This document shows positions 18,440-27,744 of a DNA stretch of 64,000 bases, piece after piece (position 1 is the stretch's first letter; every line of letters begins with the position of its first letter). This DNA comes from Serpula lacrymans var. lacrymans S7.9. Lineage: Eukaryota > Basidiomycota > Agaricomycetes > Boletales > Serpulaceae. The stretch covers positions 1,031,368 through 1,095,367 of the forward strand of contig NW_006763304.1 in NCBI RefSeq assembly GCF_000218685.1, given 5' to 3'. Position numbers and translations under genes: made by a program. The notes under the pieces are model-generated. The model saw only the letters and a list, made by a program, of their open reading frames with translations, was not told where the DNA came from and ran no database searches.

Positions 18440-21400
18440 TTAATCGTTATCTTCATCATCTGAGTCGTTATGCTCATAGTCAGGTTCATCTTCTGGTTCA
18501 TCTAGGTCGTTATCATGGTCATCCAGTTCGTCCAAGAGTGGCATAGAGTGGCGGTTGAAATAGGGAAGTAGGCGAAATGCTGCAATTCCTCTTCGTGATA
18601 CTGATCCATCCATTTCTTTTAGAACATACGATCCTCCTTTAGTACGTCGCACAACTTCATAAGGGCCATTGTAACGAGGCTTTGCTTTACGATCCAGCTC
18701 TTTCTCAACCTGAGTATTCCGCACTAGAACAAGCTCTCCAGGCTGGTATTCGTTCTTGAACATCCTTCGTGCATAGAGTTTCTCAAACTGCGCTTTAGAT
18801 CTGAGACGAGTTTTGCGTATAGTGAGTGCAGCTTGTTGCAAATCATCCTGTCTCTTTTCTAGTTGACGAATGCGCAGAGCAATGAGGTCTTCTGTTGACA
18901 TTGCAGTATGGAATCCATGAACAAGGAAAGTTGCTTCTGTCAGATCAAATGGTAGGACTGGGTCAACTCCGTGCAACAGATAAAAAGGGCTGAATCCAGT
19001 AGAACGACGAGTAGTGACCTTGTCTGCAAAGAAGGCATGATGGACCTTGGTTGGCCATAAATCGACATTCCCTTCACAGGACTTGACAAGTGCTTCTCTT
19101 ATGACGAAGTGTCCACGCTCAACAACACCATTTGCCTTGGAATTGTAGGGAGAAATGCGAATATGAGGGATCTGGTAACGTTCCACAAGCTCTTCAAATG
19201 CTCCTTTGACTTCGCTTCCATTATCTGTGACAACTTCTCCTATAGCTCCATAGCGACAGATGATTTCTTCCCAGAAAAAGCGAGCAAGATTATGTGCAGA
19301 TGCTTTCTTCAATGCTCTTCCTTCTGCAGCAAGTGACAGATCATCTCTTGCAGCAACAAGATATCGATATCCTCTGGCCTTGGGCATGAGCATAATGTCG
19401 ACATAGACTTTGGTGAAGATTGTAGGAGGTGATGAGATGGTAAGTGGGACTTCACTTTTGCGTACACTTCGGATCTGGCATTCATGGCAGGTGCGAATAT
19501 GATGCTTGACATCCTGTAACATATGGGGCCAGTAAAAGCGCTCTCTGACTGTAGAGAATACACCATTGACTCCTCTGTGACCAAGCCTTTCATGTGCTTC
19601 AGTAAGGATGTGAAGTCGAAGGTCAGGATTGAAGATAACTTTGAGAGGAGGAGCAGAGTGACGACGCTTGAACATGCTGTCTCCTTTCAAGAAGAATTGA
19701 AGTGATCGCTTGACAAAACGCTTTTGAGCTTGAAGAGAGGAAAATATAGGCAGCTCCATAGTTTGAAGAAAGTGGAAGATTCGACGAAGGGTATCATACT
19801 GAGAAGAATCATTGGTAAGGAACGAAGGGAGTGACATAGGGTGATATGGGAGAGGTCTGGCAAGATCAACAAGAAGAGCGATATCATCAAGCCAATCATC
19901 TGATTCTTGAGCATCTTCAAAGTCTTCCTCTGTTGGTTGACGACGAGATAATGCATCAGGACCACGATGACGATCAGCAGGTATGTGAATGAGCTTGAAA
20001 TCAAAGAGAAGGATGCCCTGAATCCAACGATTGATAGTGGCATTAGGCTGAAGATCTGGATCGTTGAGCATGCCTTTGATATACTTGGCATCCACCTCCA
20101 CATGCAAGTGTTTTACTCCTGCAATGTAAAGGCGAAAATGACGAAGTGCTCTGAACAAACCATATAATTCTAGCTTGGGTTGACTGTAATTTGCCTCTCT
20201 ATCATTCATGGGAATAGAGCCATAGCGAGCTGGACGCTTCCTTCCATTTTCATCAAGCTGGGAGAGGATAAAACCAACAGCAATCTTGCTGGTATCAACT
20301 GAAAGAACGACTGGGTTGTGTGACGAATAATTTATAGGGTGAAGTGCTGGTGCAGAAGATACTGCATGCTTCAGAGCATCAAATGCTTCTTGTCTGCGTT
20401 CATCCCATTGAAATTCAGCTCCTTTGCGATACAATTCTGTCAAGGGGCGTGCAAGAGCAGAGTAATTGCGGATCCAAATGCGAACTGTGCCACATAGACC
20501 AAGAAAACTGCGAACGTCTTTGGGAGTCTGGAGAATTGGCCATTTAAGAATCTTGTCCACCTTGGTACTGTCAGGGAGACGACCTTCTGGGCAGCATACT
20601 TGTCCGACAATCACAACTTGAGGACGACATAACTGAGTCTTCTTTCCAGAGAAAGTTCCGCCAGCATGACCAACTCTATGCATAATGCGATGAACGTCAA
20701 TGGCATGTTCCCATATAAATCTACGAATGCCAGGGTTGCCAGGAATGGTCTCTGGGTTGCCATCTGCATCTTCATAACGAGAAGTAGGTCCTTTGATTGG
20801 GAGGTCATCAACAAAGATATTGGCAATATGCGGAATTTCGTCTTGCAAGATGAAAGTCATGCAATTCTGGAATTCTGGAACGGAATTGGTGAATCCCATA
20901 GGCATAGAAGTAATCCTCAGAAGTCCTAGTGGTGATAGAAAAGAGGTAAGGTCACGACTGTCAGGGTGCACTTTCCGAGCATCAAATCCCCAAAAAAGAT
21001 CAAACACAGTATAACATTGAGAACCAGCAAATGGCTCCACAAAGTCGTCAAGGATAGGTGGTACTCCTGAGTCTTTGATAGTGACTGCATTTAGTGGCTG
21101 AAGATCATGGACGATGCGAATCTTGCCATTCTTCTTTTGAACGCAAAACCACTTAGAGCGATAAGACGACTGGCTAGGCTCATAGACTCCAGCTTTGATT
21201 TTGTCTCTGAGCAATTCTATGACTTCATTCTTGATTCCAGGAGGAATAGGAATGTTCTTGTATTCCCAAGGGACATGTGGGAGAACAGGTATGACGTAGG
21301 GAGAGAAGTAGTCTTCTCTGAACGTTCCTCTGTCAGTTTCCTCGAAGGCAAGACTGCGCTGATTGAGTATCATGATGTGAGCGAAAAGCTTTTCCTCTTC

Positions 21401-22003
21401 TGGCCATAAGAATCCATCAGAGTTTAGCTTCATTTCATCATAAAGGCGCTCCTTGGTGAGCTTTGGCGTGGGAATGAATTCTGGGGGAAGGACAGGAAGG
21501 GGTGGGAGCGAAAGGAGTGGGTCTTCTGGAAATGACCGAGTGACACGTGCATCTTCTGGGAATACTCCAGGAACAGGTTTGACTTTGCGATCAACACGTT
21601 TGTAAGCTCCAAAACTCGACCAATCGGGTGCTGGTACAGGTATAGGGTCCACAATGTCTATCATGTAACTAGGGTTAAAACAAAAAGTGTTCAAAGAAGG
21701 AAAGTGCCGTGGTAGTTTTGCGTCATCTCGGACCGAATAGGATAGGGATGAGGTCGGAAGTTTTACAAGGGGGGAAGGAAAAAGATCAGATAAGAACGAA
21801 AGGGGAACATAGACAATAGAAAAAGAAGTTGGTACAAGAGTAAAGGAAGGAAAAACCGGATAACATAGAAATCCAAGAGGCCGTTTTGTACAAGTAATAG
21901 ATATATAACTAGAAAGAAGAAAAAGGGAAAAGGTGGCATATGGTCCAAGAGCGCTGAATGGAGTGTTAAGTAAGAAAGGAATATAGAAATGTATCACCAG
22001 CAT
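18440..22003 (-). CDS. pol: Retrotransposon Pol: reverse transcriptase, RNase H, integrase
   Basis: The open frame has 1187 codons. The first 113 codons (22003-21665) are hydrophobic, come from pyrimidine-rich DNA and look more like intron than protein. The conserved part starts near MIDIVDPIPVPAPDW (ATG at 21664). Reverse transcriptase follows, with FVDD at about residue 394 in place of the common YVDD. RNase H follows (SVDTS near 566, later GPDALSRR). Integrase has an HHCC zinc finger (HERLGHRGVNG...CHEC, from about 803) and a DDE core (VDIMLMP near 866, TDNGSE near 924, VVERGH near 960). The tail is Asp/Glu-rich and no chromodomain was seen. The frame is +1 relative to gag and overlaps it by 38 bases, so expression needs frameshifting, splicing or reinitiation. 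Confidence 0.93.
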   Translation of the reverse strand: MLVIHFYIPFLLNTPFSALGPYATFSLFLLSSYISITCTKRPLGFLCYPVFPSFTLVPTSFSIVYVPLSFLSDLFPSPLVKLPTSSLSYSVRDDAKLPRHFPSLNTFCFNPSYMIDIVDPIPVPAPDWSSFGAYKRVDRKVKPVPGVFPEDARVTRSFPEDPLLSLPPLPVLPPEFIPTPKLTKERLYDEMKLNSDGFLWPEEEKLFAHIMILNQRSLAFEETDRGTFREDYFSPYVIPVLPHVPWEYKNIPIPPGIKNEVIELLRDKIKAGVYEPSQSSYRSKWFCVQKKNGKIRIVHDLQPLNAVTIKDSGVPPILDDFVEPFAGSQCYTVFDLFWGFDARKVHPDSRDLTSFLSPLGLLRITSMPMGFTNSVPEFQNCMTFILQDEIPHIANIFVDDLPIKGPTSRYEDADGNPETIPGNPGIRRFIWEHAIDVHRIMHRVGHAGGTFSGKKTQLCRPQVVIVGQVCCPEGRLPDSTKVDKILKWPILQTPKDVRSFLGLCGTVRIWIRNYSALARPLTELYRKGAEFQWDERRQEAFDALKHAVSSAPALHPINYSSHNPVVLSVDTSKIAVGFILSQLDENGRKRPARYGSIPMNDREANYSQPKLELYGLFRALRHFRLYIAGVKHLHVEVDAKYIKGMLNDPDLQPNATINRWIQGILLFDFKLIHIPADRHRGPDALSRRQPTEEDFEDAQESDDWLDDIALLVDLARPLPYHPMSLPSFLTNDSSQYDTLRRIFHFLQTMELPIFSSLQAQKRFVKRSLQFFLKGDSMFKRRHSAPPLKVIFNPDLRLHILTEAHERLGHRGVNGVFSTVRERFYWPHMLQDVKHHIRTCHECQIRSVRKSEVPLTISSPPTIFTKVYVDIMLMPKARGYRYLVAARDDLSLAAEGRALKKASAHNLARFFWEEIICRYGAIGEVVTDNGSEVKGAFEELVERYQIPHIRISPYNSKANGVVERGHFVIREALVKSCEGNVDLWPTKVHHAFFADKVTTRRSTGFSPFYLLHGVDPVLPFDLTEATFLVHGFHTAMSTEDLIALRIRQLEKRQDDLQQAALTIRKTRLRSKAQFEKLYARRMFKNEYQPGELVLVRNTQVEKELDRKAKPRYNGPYEVVRRTKGGSYVLKEMDGSVSRRGIAAFRLLPYFNRHSMPLLDELDDHDNDLDEPEDEPDYEHNDSDDEDND

Positions 22004-22038
22004 CTACCTCAAACTTCAACTGTGGCACTAGCAAGTAC
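21669..22038 (-). other. Predicted intron joining gag to pol
   Basis: On the minus strand a donor GAG|GTACTT at 22038 and an acceptor TTTTAACCCTAG at 21669 bound 370 pyrimidine-rich bases. Removal joins the gag codon fragment AG to T, making a serine codon, and continues in frame into YMIDIVDPIPV of Pol. It would also remove the odd hydrophobic start of the pol frame. This is a prediction from sequence only. Confidence 0.5.
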
Positions 22039-25000
22039 CTCAGTGCTGGTGGTGAATGTGGATGCACTGGATGGATGAGTTGTCCTGTTGTGGAGGTGAA
22101 TAACCTCAACACGTTCTCGTCGACAATAAGCGCGAATACGAGGGAAGACAAAACCGTAGAAAAGGGCGAGGACAAGTAACACTCCCACCACAATCTCGAT
22201 GATGAGAGCTTCTTTAGTAATATGAAACCCTTCGAGCCAGGACATGTTAGGTGCTTGTAATGCTCGATGTAAGCGTTTAGGATGGAGTGAAGATGTGTTA
22301 GAATCGGAGTAGAATTTCTGGCACTGGTGTGAATAATTGATAATGGCTGAGCTGATGGTGACGTGGGAAAATGATGATAGTGATGCATGGAAGTTCGAAG
22401 ATAAGGAGTAATATCGGATGATATATTGATGGAAGGTTGATGCTCCACTCCTATTGTTGTGGAGAAGGATAAGTGAAGGGGCGGTGAGGATTCAATCTCC
22501 CTTTCATCCTCTTGACTATCATTGCAAATAGTATGCATGAGTGTGCGATTATGGTGCATGAGTGTGCGATTATCAGGAGAAAGTGACGAAGCAATAGTAG
22601 CATTGGTAGAGGATGGTGATGGGGGTGAGTCACTGATGTTTGATGGTAACTGTTGACGCGAATATGGGGGTGGTGATTCAGAATCAGTGGATGAGTCATC
22701 ATTAATTAATCCATTTATATGATTGTGTATCGGCTCCGAATCGGATTCTTGTATTACCTCCACCGTCACATTGACTTGACCATTCATATCACGTGATGGA
22801 GGTCCATTTATATCTTCATCAGTGGGAATTGGAAATGACTCTGTTTGAGGAAAGAAGCGAATATGTGCAGTTCCTGAGCGACTGATAATAGATTGTGCTC
22901 TTCCAGGTCCATGATTCTGGTCAAATCGCAAATGAGCATGGAGCAGGACATAATCCGCATAAAGGTTGTGGTTTTCATCGAAGCCATGGTGTCCTCTCAT
23001 GACATAGTCTGAAGTTATTGAGAGTGAGCTCATGTTGTGACAATATTGAAGGTTATTCAGTAGACCAAAAATAGCAGACCTTTCATCTTCCCTGATTGAG
23101 CGAATATGGTCAAAGAATGTTTCAAAGGTACTGGCATTGGGGATAGGGATGGAGGCTTCAATAGTTTCTTCTAGACGAGTCTCCAGGTCTTCCAGTGCTC
23201 TGAGAGTACTAGAATTTTCGATTGAACCAATTGGGGAATGATCTGGAACAGGCACAGTTTCTTCTTCTGGGGTGACACTTTCAGCAGCAGTTTCCGATTC
23301 ACCGGTATTTCCATCTAGATCTTCTCCATTGAAGTCATAGTCCGTGACTAAGAAGCTGGATACTGTATCGGATACTCCAGATAGTGGTTTGACATAGTGA
23401 ATAGGACGATGATCTGATGATACCTTGACTTCCAGAGCAGGGTTTTCGATTTTGCCATCCTTCCTGAAGACGAGATAAGTGCCATTAAGTCTCTCTTCAA
23501 TGCTGACATAGTTCCCATGCGTCCATGGTCGTCCAAGAAGTAGATCATATCCAGTGTCTTTCCCAACAAAGATATTGGCATAAGTTTTGACTTCTCCGCA
23601 GTATAAAGCCACATTGTTGACTAGACCATCAAGTCTACCAAATCCTCCATTGGCATCTTTGACTACAGGTCGAATACTAGTATCCATGGGAAGGCGAATG
23701 AGATTTTCCCAAATAGTGCGACTGACTATATTGAGAGCAGACCCTGAATCAACAATTGCTGAAATAGTTTCGCCATTAGAGGTAACAGGGACACGAATGA
23801 GGTCGGCATGAGTGATGGCAAGAAGTGATTCAGCTGTCAAGCTTTGGGGCTTGTTGGTGGGATCAAAGATAGGCTGTGCAATATCAAAGATGTGTGGCTT
23901 TGATGGGGCAGGTGCTATGGTTGGAACGGCAGGCTTCTCTTCTTCTTTCTTCTTTCCTTTTACAGCTTTGGCCCAATCTGGTTTAGGAGGAATGTAGACA
24001 CCATCAAAGACTTGCTTGCGCTTCTCCTTAGACACTCTGTCTGGACGATCCACTGCATAGACAGGCTCTTCATCTGAATCAGAATCAGAGTCAGCTACTT
24101 CAGCAATGGACATAAAAGAAGTCGTAGTGAGGAGGTTAGACTTGGGGATAGTGCGATGTACAGCAGTTGCTATAGGTTCCTCTCTTGATCGCATGATTCT
24201 AGACCCATCAGACATGACAAAGCGACCAGTGTCATCCTTCTTGACAATTCCCTTTGACAGTAAGTCAAGCATATCTGCACATTCATTGACTCCATGACCA
24301 GTTTTTCCACATCCATAGCAAAGGAAGGGAACACGAGGTGCTGTAGGCAGAGTGGCAGTGGGTGGAGCAGTAGGCTGAGTGGGTAAGTTGCTGCTTCCTT
24401 GAGAGGATCGAGATGGTCTAGCTGACTGGTTCATGAAAGTGGGAGGGCGAAGTATAAGTCGAGCATCAGTGTCAAGCTTGATAGCACAATAGTAGAGCAG
24501 AGGATAGTTAGGATCTTCAATTGTCATAGAACCCAACTTCTTGATAAGGGTTTCTACTTCATCCTGTTTGACAGCAGTGTGCTCTTCTTCGTCTAAAGAG
24601 TGAAGGGTTTTCTTCAACTTGGAAGGACTCAACAACTTTCTCTCTTTCTCTGTCTCAGAGGTGTGCTTTCTTTCTTTCTTCTGCTTGGTGGTTTTCCTGA
24701 TATAACGAGGTGGTTCTTCCTCTTTGTCAGAGTCAGAAGAATCGTCCGAAGAACTGGAAGAGTTTTCTGAATCCGAGTCTGAATCCGAATCATCAGAGTC
24801 AAAATCTTCATCATCAAAGCGATCTCTGCGAAGGACATGCTCTACAGCCTTGACAACATCATCAAAGACAAAAGGCTGGGAGAGATCAAGGGTAGGATCT
24901 CTCTGTAGAAGTCTATTTTCAACGCGATGACGAAGGGTTTTGGGTAGTCCTTTCCAGAAGAAGCGATTGAATACGTCCTGAGTGATTTTGGATTTGGCAA

Positions 25001-25412
25001 GAAGCCATCCTCCAACACGAACATACTTCCTCATGTAGCTCTTGAAATCGTCCAGAGAGCCCATTTTCTTCTTGTGCGAAGCATCGACCAGCTGTTTAAG
25101 ATGATGCTCTTTAAATTTGGCCTCTGCTTTTGCAGCATCAAAGTACTGGAGAATTTCGTCTTTGAGACTGTTCCATGAGGGCGTAATGAAGTGCTTCATT
25201 CCTTCAATAATTTCGCGAACATATGTGGAGCAGTATTGGAGAATGCTTGAGCATTTTTCATCGTCAGCAGTGACATTGTTTGCATGACAGATGCGCTCAT
25301 AGTGGAGAACAAAATCCCTGACACGAGTATAGTCTCCCTTGAACTTCTTAGGAGCATAACGAGTGCCAGGAATTGGCATAGTGATGACTGAGAGAGTAGT
25401 AGGTTGATTCAT
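21966..25412 (-). CDS. gag: Retrotransposon Gag with zinc knuckle, protease and long C-terminal extension
   Basis: The frame has 1148 codons and starts MNQPTTLSVITMPIPG. Residues up to about 200 are a retrotransposon capsid-like region (HYERICHANNV, FFWKGLPKTLRHRV). An Asp/Ser-rich stretch follows. A zinc knuckle of the CX2CX4HX4C type lies near residues 362-376 (CYGCGKTGHGVNEC). An aspartic protease with IVDSGSALNIVS is at about 550, and DLLLGRPW follows downstream. About 450 more residues come after the protease, rich in Ser, Thr, Pro and His. They hold a PPPY motif and a short tandem repeat (NRTLMHH). I do not recognise a domain in that extension. The ATG lies shortly inside the primer-binding site end of the internal region, as expected for gag. 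Confidence 0.9.
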   Translation of the reverse strand: MNQPTTLSVITMPIPGTRYAPKKFKGDYTRVRDFVLHYERICHANNVTADDEKCSSILQYCSTYVREIIEGMKHFITPSWNSLKDEILQYFDAAKAEAKFKEHHLKQLVDASHKKKMGSLDDFKSYMRKYVRVGGWLLAKSKITQDVFNRFFWKGLPKTLRHRVENRLLQRDPTLDLSQPFVFDDVVKAVEHVLRRDRFDDEDFDSDDSDSDSDSENSSSSSDDSSDSDKEEEPPRYIRKTTKQKKERKHTSETEKERKLLSPSKLKKTLHSLDEEEHTAVKQDEVETLIKKLGSMTIEDPNYPLLYYCAIKLDTDARLILRPPTFMNQSARPSRSSQGSSNLPTQPTAPPTATLPTAPRVPFLCYGCGKTGHGVNECADMLDLLSKGIVKKDDTGRFVMSDGSRIMRSREEPIATAVHRTIPKSNLLTTTSFMSIAEVADSDSDSDEEPVYAVDRPDRVSKEKRKQVFDGVYIPPKPDWAKAVKGKKKEEEKPAVPTIAPAPSKPHIFDIAQPIFDPTNKPQSLTAESLLAITHADLIRVPVTSNGETISAIVDSGSALNIVSRTIWENLIRLPMDTSIRPVVKDANGGFGRLDGLVNNVALYCGEVKTYANIFVGKDTGYDLLLGRPWTHGNYVSIEERLNGTYLVFRKDGKIENPALEVKVSSDHRPIHYVKPLSGVSDTVSSFLVTDYDFNGEDLDGNTGESETAAESVTPEEETVPVPDHSPIGSIENSSTLRALEDLETRLEETIEASIPIPNASTFETFFDHIRSIREDERSAIFGLLNNLQYCHNMSSLSITSDYVMRGHHGFDENHNLYADYVLLHAHLRFDQNHGPGRAQSIISRSGTAHIRFFPQTESFPIPTDEDINGPPSRDMNGQVNVTVEVIQESDSEPIHNHINGLINDDSSTDSESPPPYSRQQLPSNISDSPPSPSSTNATIASSLSPDNRTLMHHNRTLMHTICNDSQEDEREIESSPPLHLSFSTTIGVEHQPSINISSDITPYLRTSMHHYHHFPTSPSAQPLSIIHTSARNSTPILTHLHSILNAYIEHYKHLTCPGSKGFILLKKLSSSRLWWECYLSSPFSTVLSSLVFALIVDENVLRLFTSTTGQLIHPVHPHSPPALRYLLVPQLKFEVDAGDTFLYSFLT
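22009..22245 (-). CDS. 78-codon single-span membrane ORF overlapping the end of gag (hypothetical)
   Basis: This ATG-initiated frame lies wholly inside the last part of gag in a different frame. Its product starts MSWLEGFHITKEALIIEI, has a strong hydrophobic span (VVGVLLVLALFYGFVF) followed at once by basic residues (RIRAYCRRER), and ends in a Ser/Thr-rich tail. That layout is typical of a small type of membrane-anchored protein with the basic side in the cytosol. No homologue is known to me. It may be a chance overlap. Confidence 0.35.
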   Translation of the reverse strand: MSWLEGFHITKEALIIEIVVGVLLVLALFYGFVFPRIRAYCRRERVEVIHLHNRTTHPSSASTFTTSTEVLASATVEV

Positions 25413-25588
25413 AGTGAAAAGTATAGGGGGTAAACGTGAAGCTTGCTGAGTAGAAGCTGGTACAGAAATTGAGTTACTGGAAGAGAGGGATGGGACAGAT
25501 AAAGCGGTGGGTGAGATAGAAGGTGTAGATGATAAATTAGACAGTGATGGCGATGAAATGGTTGGTATTTAGCTTGAAGGAAACCACC

Positions 25589-25605
25589 CCTCGCGGTGGG
25601 CTCCA
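25589..25605 (-). promoter_or_regulatory. Retrotransposon primer-binding site
   Basis: The plus strand reads CCTCGCGGTGGGCTCCA, ending in the CCA of a tRNA 3' end. It sits two bases from the 5' LTR edge (25608), so the element strand reads TGGAGCCC... directly after the LTR, as expected for reverse transcription priming. I did not identify which tRNA it matches. Confidence 0.75.
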
Positions 25606-25607
25606 AT

Positions 25608-27428
25608 TGTCGATGATGAGAACTGTTGTTAGAAAACCACACACAAAACAAACTAACACACAATCCTCCCAGATTCCACGGAACTTGTTTATGGGCTTTG
25701 CCTCCTAGAACAGTGGAGTGGTCTGGTTGTTCGTGGGGTGGTACGTATAAAGATCCTTCAAAGTAAAACCCAGTGGTGTATGAGTGTGGGTTTTGAGGAG
25801 GAGGGATAGTTGAATTTATAGAAAGATAGGGGGTTTGTGGCGAGTATAGATGAGCACTACCTTGCTAATCGTAGCACAAGGTAGGTTTGAGAACAACGAG
25901 GATGACGAGGTGACGAGGTTCCCAGTGATAGCAGGCTCCTGATGCACAAACTGTAGTGCTCAGAAGGACTCTAATCGAAGGGGATGACAATCACTTTCAA
26001 AAGTGACGAGTGACGATGACAGCAGTTAACAGTGGTAGAAGTGGGAAGTGTTGTGACCACACTGGATCACAAGTAGCAGTAAGAAGTGGACTTAAGATTA
26101 GAGAAGAAGTCTGGAATCGAGTTCTTGTTTTTTTTTTACAAGGTAAAATACAGGGGTTTATATAGTAAAAGAGAAGTAGGCTATGCACAGTATAGCTGTG
26201 CAAAAAGAATGAGAAAGAATATGAAGGAAGGAATGTACGCTGACGAATCCTGCGTAGGTAGTACAGGATAAGATTGTCAAAAAAAGAAAAGAAAGGGATA
26301 GAACAATAAATGCTGTGAGTAATATCACAGGTTTGTACAGCCATAAAGTAAAGTCCAATAGCAAAAAGAGAGCAGGAAAATCATGATGTCATGGGAAGAT
26401 GCAGTAAAAAAAGAGCAAGGCAAAACACTATCAGTATCAACACAGTTCCTTTATTGTCAGTCAGGCATTCTAAAAAAATATGTGTCCATAAAAATGATTC
26501 AAAAATCAAAAATAATCGCACTGTAAATGAATGTTCTGCTGAAAAAAAAGAAACTGGAGCCACCGGTCCACCACCTAGTCCAAATCTGACAGTTCCATGG
26601 CCTTACCAATGGACTGGTTGTGTTGGACCACCTGATCAAACGAGGGAGGGAGAGGAGTAGTTCCAATTTGGAACAAGTGAGTCCCAGGCAGCGTGTGGTA
26701 GGTGTAGCTGTAGCGAAGACGATGGACAAATGATAAGTGTACCCAAGTGAATGGGACAGCGATGAACATGGGCGACGCAAGGGGATGAACCTTCTCCAGC
26801 TCAAAAATTACCCACCCACGCTCCAACCAGGCAAGACGAGCGACCGATGTTTTGATAGTATATGATGGCAGATCGACGTCATGAAGATGGACCTGTTGCC
26901 CTATTTGGACCGGGCCGCCGGGCTTTGCTGATATCAGCAGTGGCACGTGGTAGTCAACGGATCGGCGACGGAAGCGGATAGGAAGTGGTGACATCAGAAA
27001 TGGTGGGGGTGCAAAGAAGATGAGGAGGAGGAGGGTGGAGGTGACGAGGAGGTGAACTAAAATGGGGACCCAGAAACGACCGTCGGGTGAGAATAAAAAG
27101 GAGAGGAAGGGGCCCATGGTGGGGCTAGGCAAAGGAAGGGGAGTAAGGGAAACGACAAAAGCGAGGGCGCAATGCAATGTGTAGCCAGTGGCGACGCGAA
27201 AATTTGCCAAAATGCCGAAATGCGGAAAGTACCGGATGGAAAAGCAAAGGTGAGCGTGACTGGATTGCCTAATAGAGGTGGTGCTGATCAGCCACAAGTT
27301 CAAAAAGGGCAATATTAATTACTATTCCACGTGGCACTGTGCCTGTGTGGCGCAAAGGCGAGTCTTTTTGAATATTCGCTTCGTTATTGACACCTGTCCA
27401 TGCTACCAATCAACTTTGGTGCATGACA
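25608..27428 (-). repeat. 5' LTR of the Ty3-type element
   Basis: This is the right copy of the 1821-bp LTR and has the same terminal sequences as 16497-18317. In the element's orientation it is the 5' LTR and should hold the promoter. Confidence 0.95.
26575..27312 (-). CDS. LTR-internal 245-codon ORF, right copy (function unknown)
   Basis: This is the same frame as at 17464-18201 in the other LTR, intact, with GG for RR and S for L. Because it lies in the 5' LTR, any transcript starting upstream of 27312 could carry it before gag. I recognise no domain; it has one candidate membrane span. Confidence 0.35.
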   Translation of the reverse strand: MPFLNLWLISTTSIRQSSHAHLCFSIRYFPHFGILANFRVATGYTLHCALAFVVSLTPLPLPSPTMGPFLSFLFSPDGRFWVPILVHLLVTSTLLLLIFFAPPPFLMSPLPIRFRRRSVDYHVPLLISAKPGGPVQIGQQVHLHDVDLPSYTIKTSVARLAWLERGWVIFELEKVHPLASPMFIAVPFTWVHLSFVHRLRYSYTYHTLPGTHLFQIGTTPLPPSFDQVVQHNQSIGKAMELSDLD

Positions 27429-27744
27429 ACGTGTGTGCTGGCTCATCTAAAGGAGAGATACACTGTGAAAAACCTGAGATTATGAACCATGAGAATGTCC
27501 CAAAAACTCGGTCATTTCTGGCACATTTCAATCGAATCTTGCTCTGGATGTTCGGTTCTGGAAATCTACACAAAATCTGTAGGTTTCCTGCACATTTTAA
27601 CTAGATACTCAAGAAGGACTTGGTCGTTTTCTAGAGTCCTTTGAGTTTCAAAAATAAACTAAATTATTATTCTTCATATTACACCACCAACTCAAAAATG
27701 ACTTCCCTTACTCAAGACGAATTCAAACAATCTGAAATATCCAC
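27429..27744. other. Spacer between retrotransposon and unknown gene
   Basis: These 316 bases are AT-rich and hold no recognisable gene. They would contain the 3' UTR of the minus-strand gene that stops at 27745. Confidence 0.5.

Larger units (their letters stand above)
16497..27428 (-). mobile_element. Ty3-type (Metaviridae-like) LTR retrotransposon, essentially full length
   Basis: A 10,932-bp element read on the minus strand. Two 1821-bp direct repeats bound it (TG...CA ends). Between them lie a primer-binding site next to the 5' LTR, a long gag-protease frame (21966-25412) and a pol frame (18440-22003). Pol carries reverse transcriptase, RNase H and integrase in that order, which is the Ty3 order. 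Both frames are open without stops. By eye the LTRs differ by three substitutions and one pair of compensating single-base indels, so the insertion looks recent. The bases outside the LTRs (gacat on the left, acgtg on the right) do not form a target-site duplication. No chromodomain was seen at the integrase end; the C-terminus is a short acidic tail. Confidence 0.95.

Noticed and set aside
18440..18560. A chromodomain at the end of the integrase
   Set aside because: The C-terminus has only an Asp/Glu-rich tail; the aromatic and acidic pattern of a chromodomain is absent.
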